Shown piece after piece: positions 56,472-60,912 of a DNA stretch of 60,912 nucleotides. The stretch is from Rhodococcus sp. 1163 (GTDB lineage: Bacteria; Actinomycetota; Actinomycetes; Mycobacteriales; Mycobacteriaceae). The notes under the pieces are model-generated. The model saw nothing but the letters and a program-made list of their open reading frames with translations, did no database searches and was not told the DNA's origin. Location: assembly GCF_002091985.1 (NCBI RefSeq), contig NZ_MKKX01000014.1, positions 1 through 60,912 of the forward strand, in the 5' to 3' direction. The translations under genes were made by a program, and so were the position numbers. Each line of letters starts with the position of its first letter. The first letter of the stretch is position 1.

Positions 56472-57355
56472 TGCCCATCGCCGGACAACTCGGCCACCCG
56501 CTCTTCTGCATCGGTGTCGCCCTCGACGTCGGCGGCCGCCGAATTCAGGAACCACGTGACACCCTCGGCAACACGACCTGCCGCAACAAGCGCATCGGCG
56601 TAGACGTAAAACAGGCGAGCTGCTGCAGTTCCCGATCTAGAAGCATCGAGGTCCGGAGTCTGCAGAGTAACGACAGCCTGGTCGAACTGACTCAAATCCA
56701 TCCGTGCACCGGCCACGACGATCCGAAGCTCCGACGCTTCGTCACCCGTCAACTGACGTGCCTCATCACTGCGACCGAGTTCGATAGCGCGTTCGGGCCT
56801 TCCGAGACCACGTTCACAATCTGCCATGACGGCCACATGGCCTGGCCCGCCAGCCATTCTCCGAGCAGCGCGCAGCTCCGAAAGGGCCTCGGCCCATTCA
56901 CCGGCGTGATAAGCGGTCAGACCTGCTGTTTCGCGCACTACCGCTACGCGACCGGCACGCTGGCGAGCCGCGCGGGCGTGCAAAAGTGCAAGTTGAGGAT
57001 CGTCGTCTACGAGGCGACTCGCCATCACAAGGTGCCGTGCGACAGCAGTTGCGTTGCTCTTGTCCAAGCTGAGGAGATCGCGACGAACTGCCGGCTCCAA
57101 CTGTCCAGCCTCGACCTCGTCAGGTAGGTCCGGTTCTTCGGGTCGAGGCGGACGACGGTCGGTAGAGCCGCCACCGGAACGGCGGTCAGCGGTGAATCCG
57201 CCTTCTCCTCCGCGACGACGCGGGGGGCCATCGTTTCGACGATTGTCGTTGCGTCCGCTCGCCGGCCGTCCGCTGTTATCGGATCGTCCGGCGCCTTGGG
57301 ATCCGCCATTGCGGGGCTGTCCTTGCGAGCGGCGGTCGTTGCTGTCTTCCGGCAC
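56468..57355 (-). CDS. Tetratricopeptide repeat protein (Rv1691-like)
   Basis: A 295-residue protein. The first 85 residues are low-complexity Arg/Gly/Asn/Asp-rich (NGGSQGAGRSDNSGRPASGR; RRRGGEGG). The remainder is TPR-like helical repeats (LALLHARAARQRAGRVAVVR; AYHAGEWAEALSELRAARRM; ERGLGRPERAIELG). GTG 57355 is preceded by GAGGAA at five bases; an upstream ATG in the same frame lacks a ribosome site. It probably serves as a protein scaffold. It heads the conserved gene series. Confidence 0.88.
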   Translation of the reverse strand: MPEDSNDRRSQGQPRNGGSQGAGRSDNSGRPASGRNDNRRNDGPPRRRGGEGGFTADRRSGGGSTDRRPPRPEEPDLPDEVEAGQLEPAVRRDLLSLDKSNATAVARHLVMASRLVDDDPQLALLHARAARQRAGRVAVVRETAGLTAYHAGEWAEALSELRAARRMAGGPGHVAVMADCERGLGRPERAIELGRSDEARQLTGDEASELRIVVAGARMDLSQFDQAVVTLQTPDLDASRSGTAAARLFYVYADALVAAGRVAEGVTWFLNSAAADVEGDTDAEERVAELSGDGQ

Positions 57356-57413
57356 AGCGGTTCCTCTCGGTCGTACGCGTTGCATCATGAAATCAGATGT
57401 AGTTGTGAAAACA

Positions 57414-57446
57414 GAAAAAGGGGACCCACCGTGGGTGGGTCCCCTT
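57414..57446 (-). terminator. Rho-independent terminator of the rRNA operon
   Basis: Perfect 13-base arms AAGGGGACCCACC and GGTGGGTCCCCTT surround a 3-base loop; on the minus strand the stem is followed by TTTTC. It sits 14 bases beyond the 5S gene. Confidence 0.9.
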
Positions 57447-57459
57447 GATCATAAACTGT

Positions 57460-57578
57460 GTTCGGCGGTGTCCTACTCTCCCACACCCTGTCGAGTGCAG
57501 TACCATCGGCGCTGGAGGGCTTAGCTTCCGGGTTCGGAATGGGACCGGGCGTTTCCCCTCCGCTATGGCCGCCGTAAC
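57460..57578 (-). rRNA. rrf: 5S ribosomal RNA
   Basis: Minus-strand gene of about 119 bases starting GTTACGGCGGCCATAGCGG and containing the conserved CCCATTCCGAACCCGGAAGC and TGGTACTGCACTCG segments, with complementary ends GTTACGGCGGC/CGCCGAAC. It follows the 23S gene by about 135 bases, as usual in actinobacterial rrn operons. Confidence 0.95.
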
Positions 57579-57712
57579 TCTATGAAACAGTTACACACGG
57601 AACACAACGAACCATTCACACATAACGGTGAATGAAGTTGGCTCATTCAATTTTGTAATACTGAAACGTGTGCTGTTTCAGATATTGCACAGTGGACGCG
57701 TAGCTTCTTTGT

Positions 57713-60869
<3,157 letters not shown>

Positions 60870-60912
60870 AAGATGCTCGCGTCCACTGTGCAATTCTCAA
60901 ACAACACACACA

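Overview
The window looks like chromosome of a mycolic-acid actinobacterium, most likely Rhodococcus or a close relative. It is GC-rich, uses many GTG starts, and has a block from 39.6 to 57.4 kb whose gene order (TPR protein, HAD phosphatase, tlyA, NAD kinase, recN, steA, mctB, pyrG, NUDIX, xerD, parA, scpA, scpB, rluB, cmk, der) follows the Mycobacterium tuberculosis Rv1691-Rv1713 series. That block is core chromosome on the minus strand. It is followed at the right edge by a 5S gene and a complete 23S rRNA gene, also on the minus strand. A tRNA-Pro gene marks its left edge.

Everything left of about 39.5 kb is accessory. From 0 to 15.3 kb there are small regulator/transporter modules: a gamma-butyrolactone-receptor-like TetR protein, an FtsX-type ABC exporter divergent from a NarL-type two-component system, a TetR / flavin reductase / DHA2 exporter module with a strong shared operator, a Tn3 relic joined to a wrecked GlxA-type regulator, an epoxide hydrolase with a small membrane protein opposite a CGNR regulator, and an HxlR regulator opposite an MFS transporter.

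From 16.9 to 29.6 kb lies the most interesting part: a one-direction, mostly start/stop-overlapping cluster. It encodes an AfsA-type butyrolactone synthase homologue, an atypical ketosynthase III, a flavin monooxygenase, FabH, a free-standing acyl carrier protein, FabF, an aldo/keto reductase, an MFS exporter, a HAD phosphatase, a 3-hydroxyacyl-CoA dehydrogenase and a metallo-beta-lactamase-fold hydrolase, then a MarR regulator and a PPOX-fold enzyme. The inference is that the cluster makes its own beta-ketoacyl-ACP, condenses it through the AfsA homologue, dephosphorylates and tailors the product, and exports it. A MarR-type operator motif appears both in front of the exporter and in front of marR. 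The cluster is bracketed by two similar 28-bp direct repeats (24/28 identical) with a decayed tyrosine recombinase just inside the left one.

From 29.7 to 39.1 kb is a mosaic of mobile DNA: an Abi-type HEPN gene, a DNA-binding-like hypothetical protein, a tyrosine integrase, an IS3-family element split by a Tn554-like tnpA-tnpB-tnpC element with 13-bp terminal inverted repeats, and the truncated 3' part of another integrase. All family calls rest on motifs read by eye; no database search was run.
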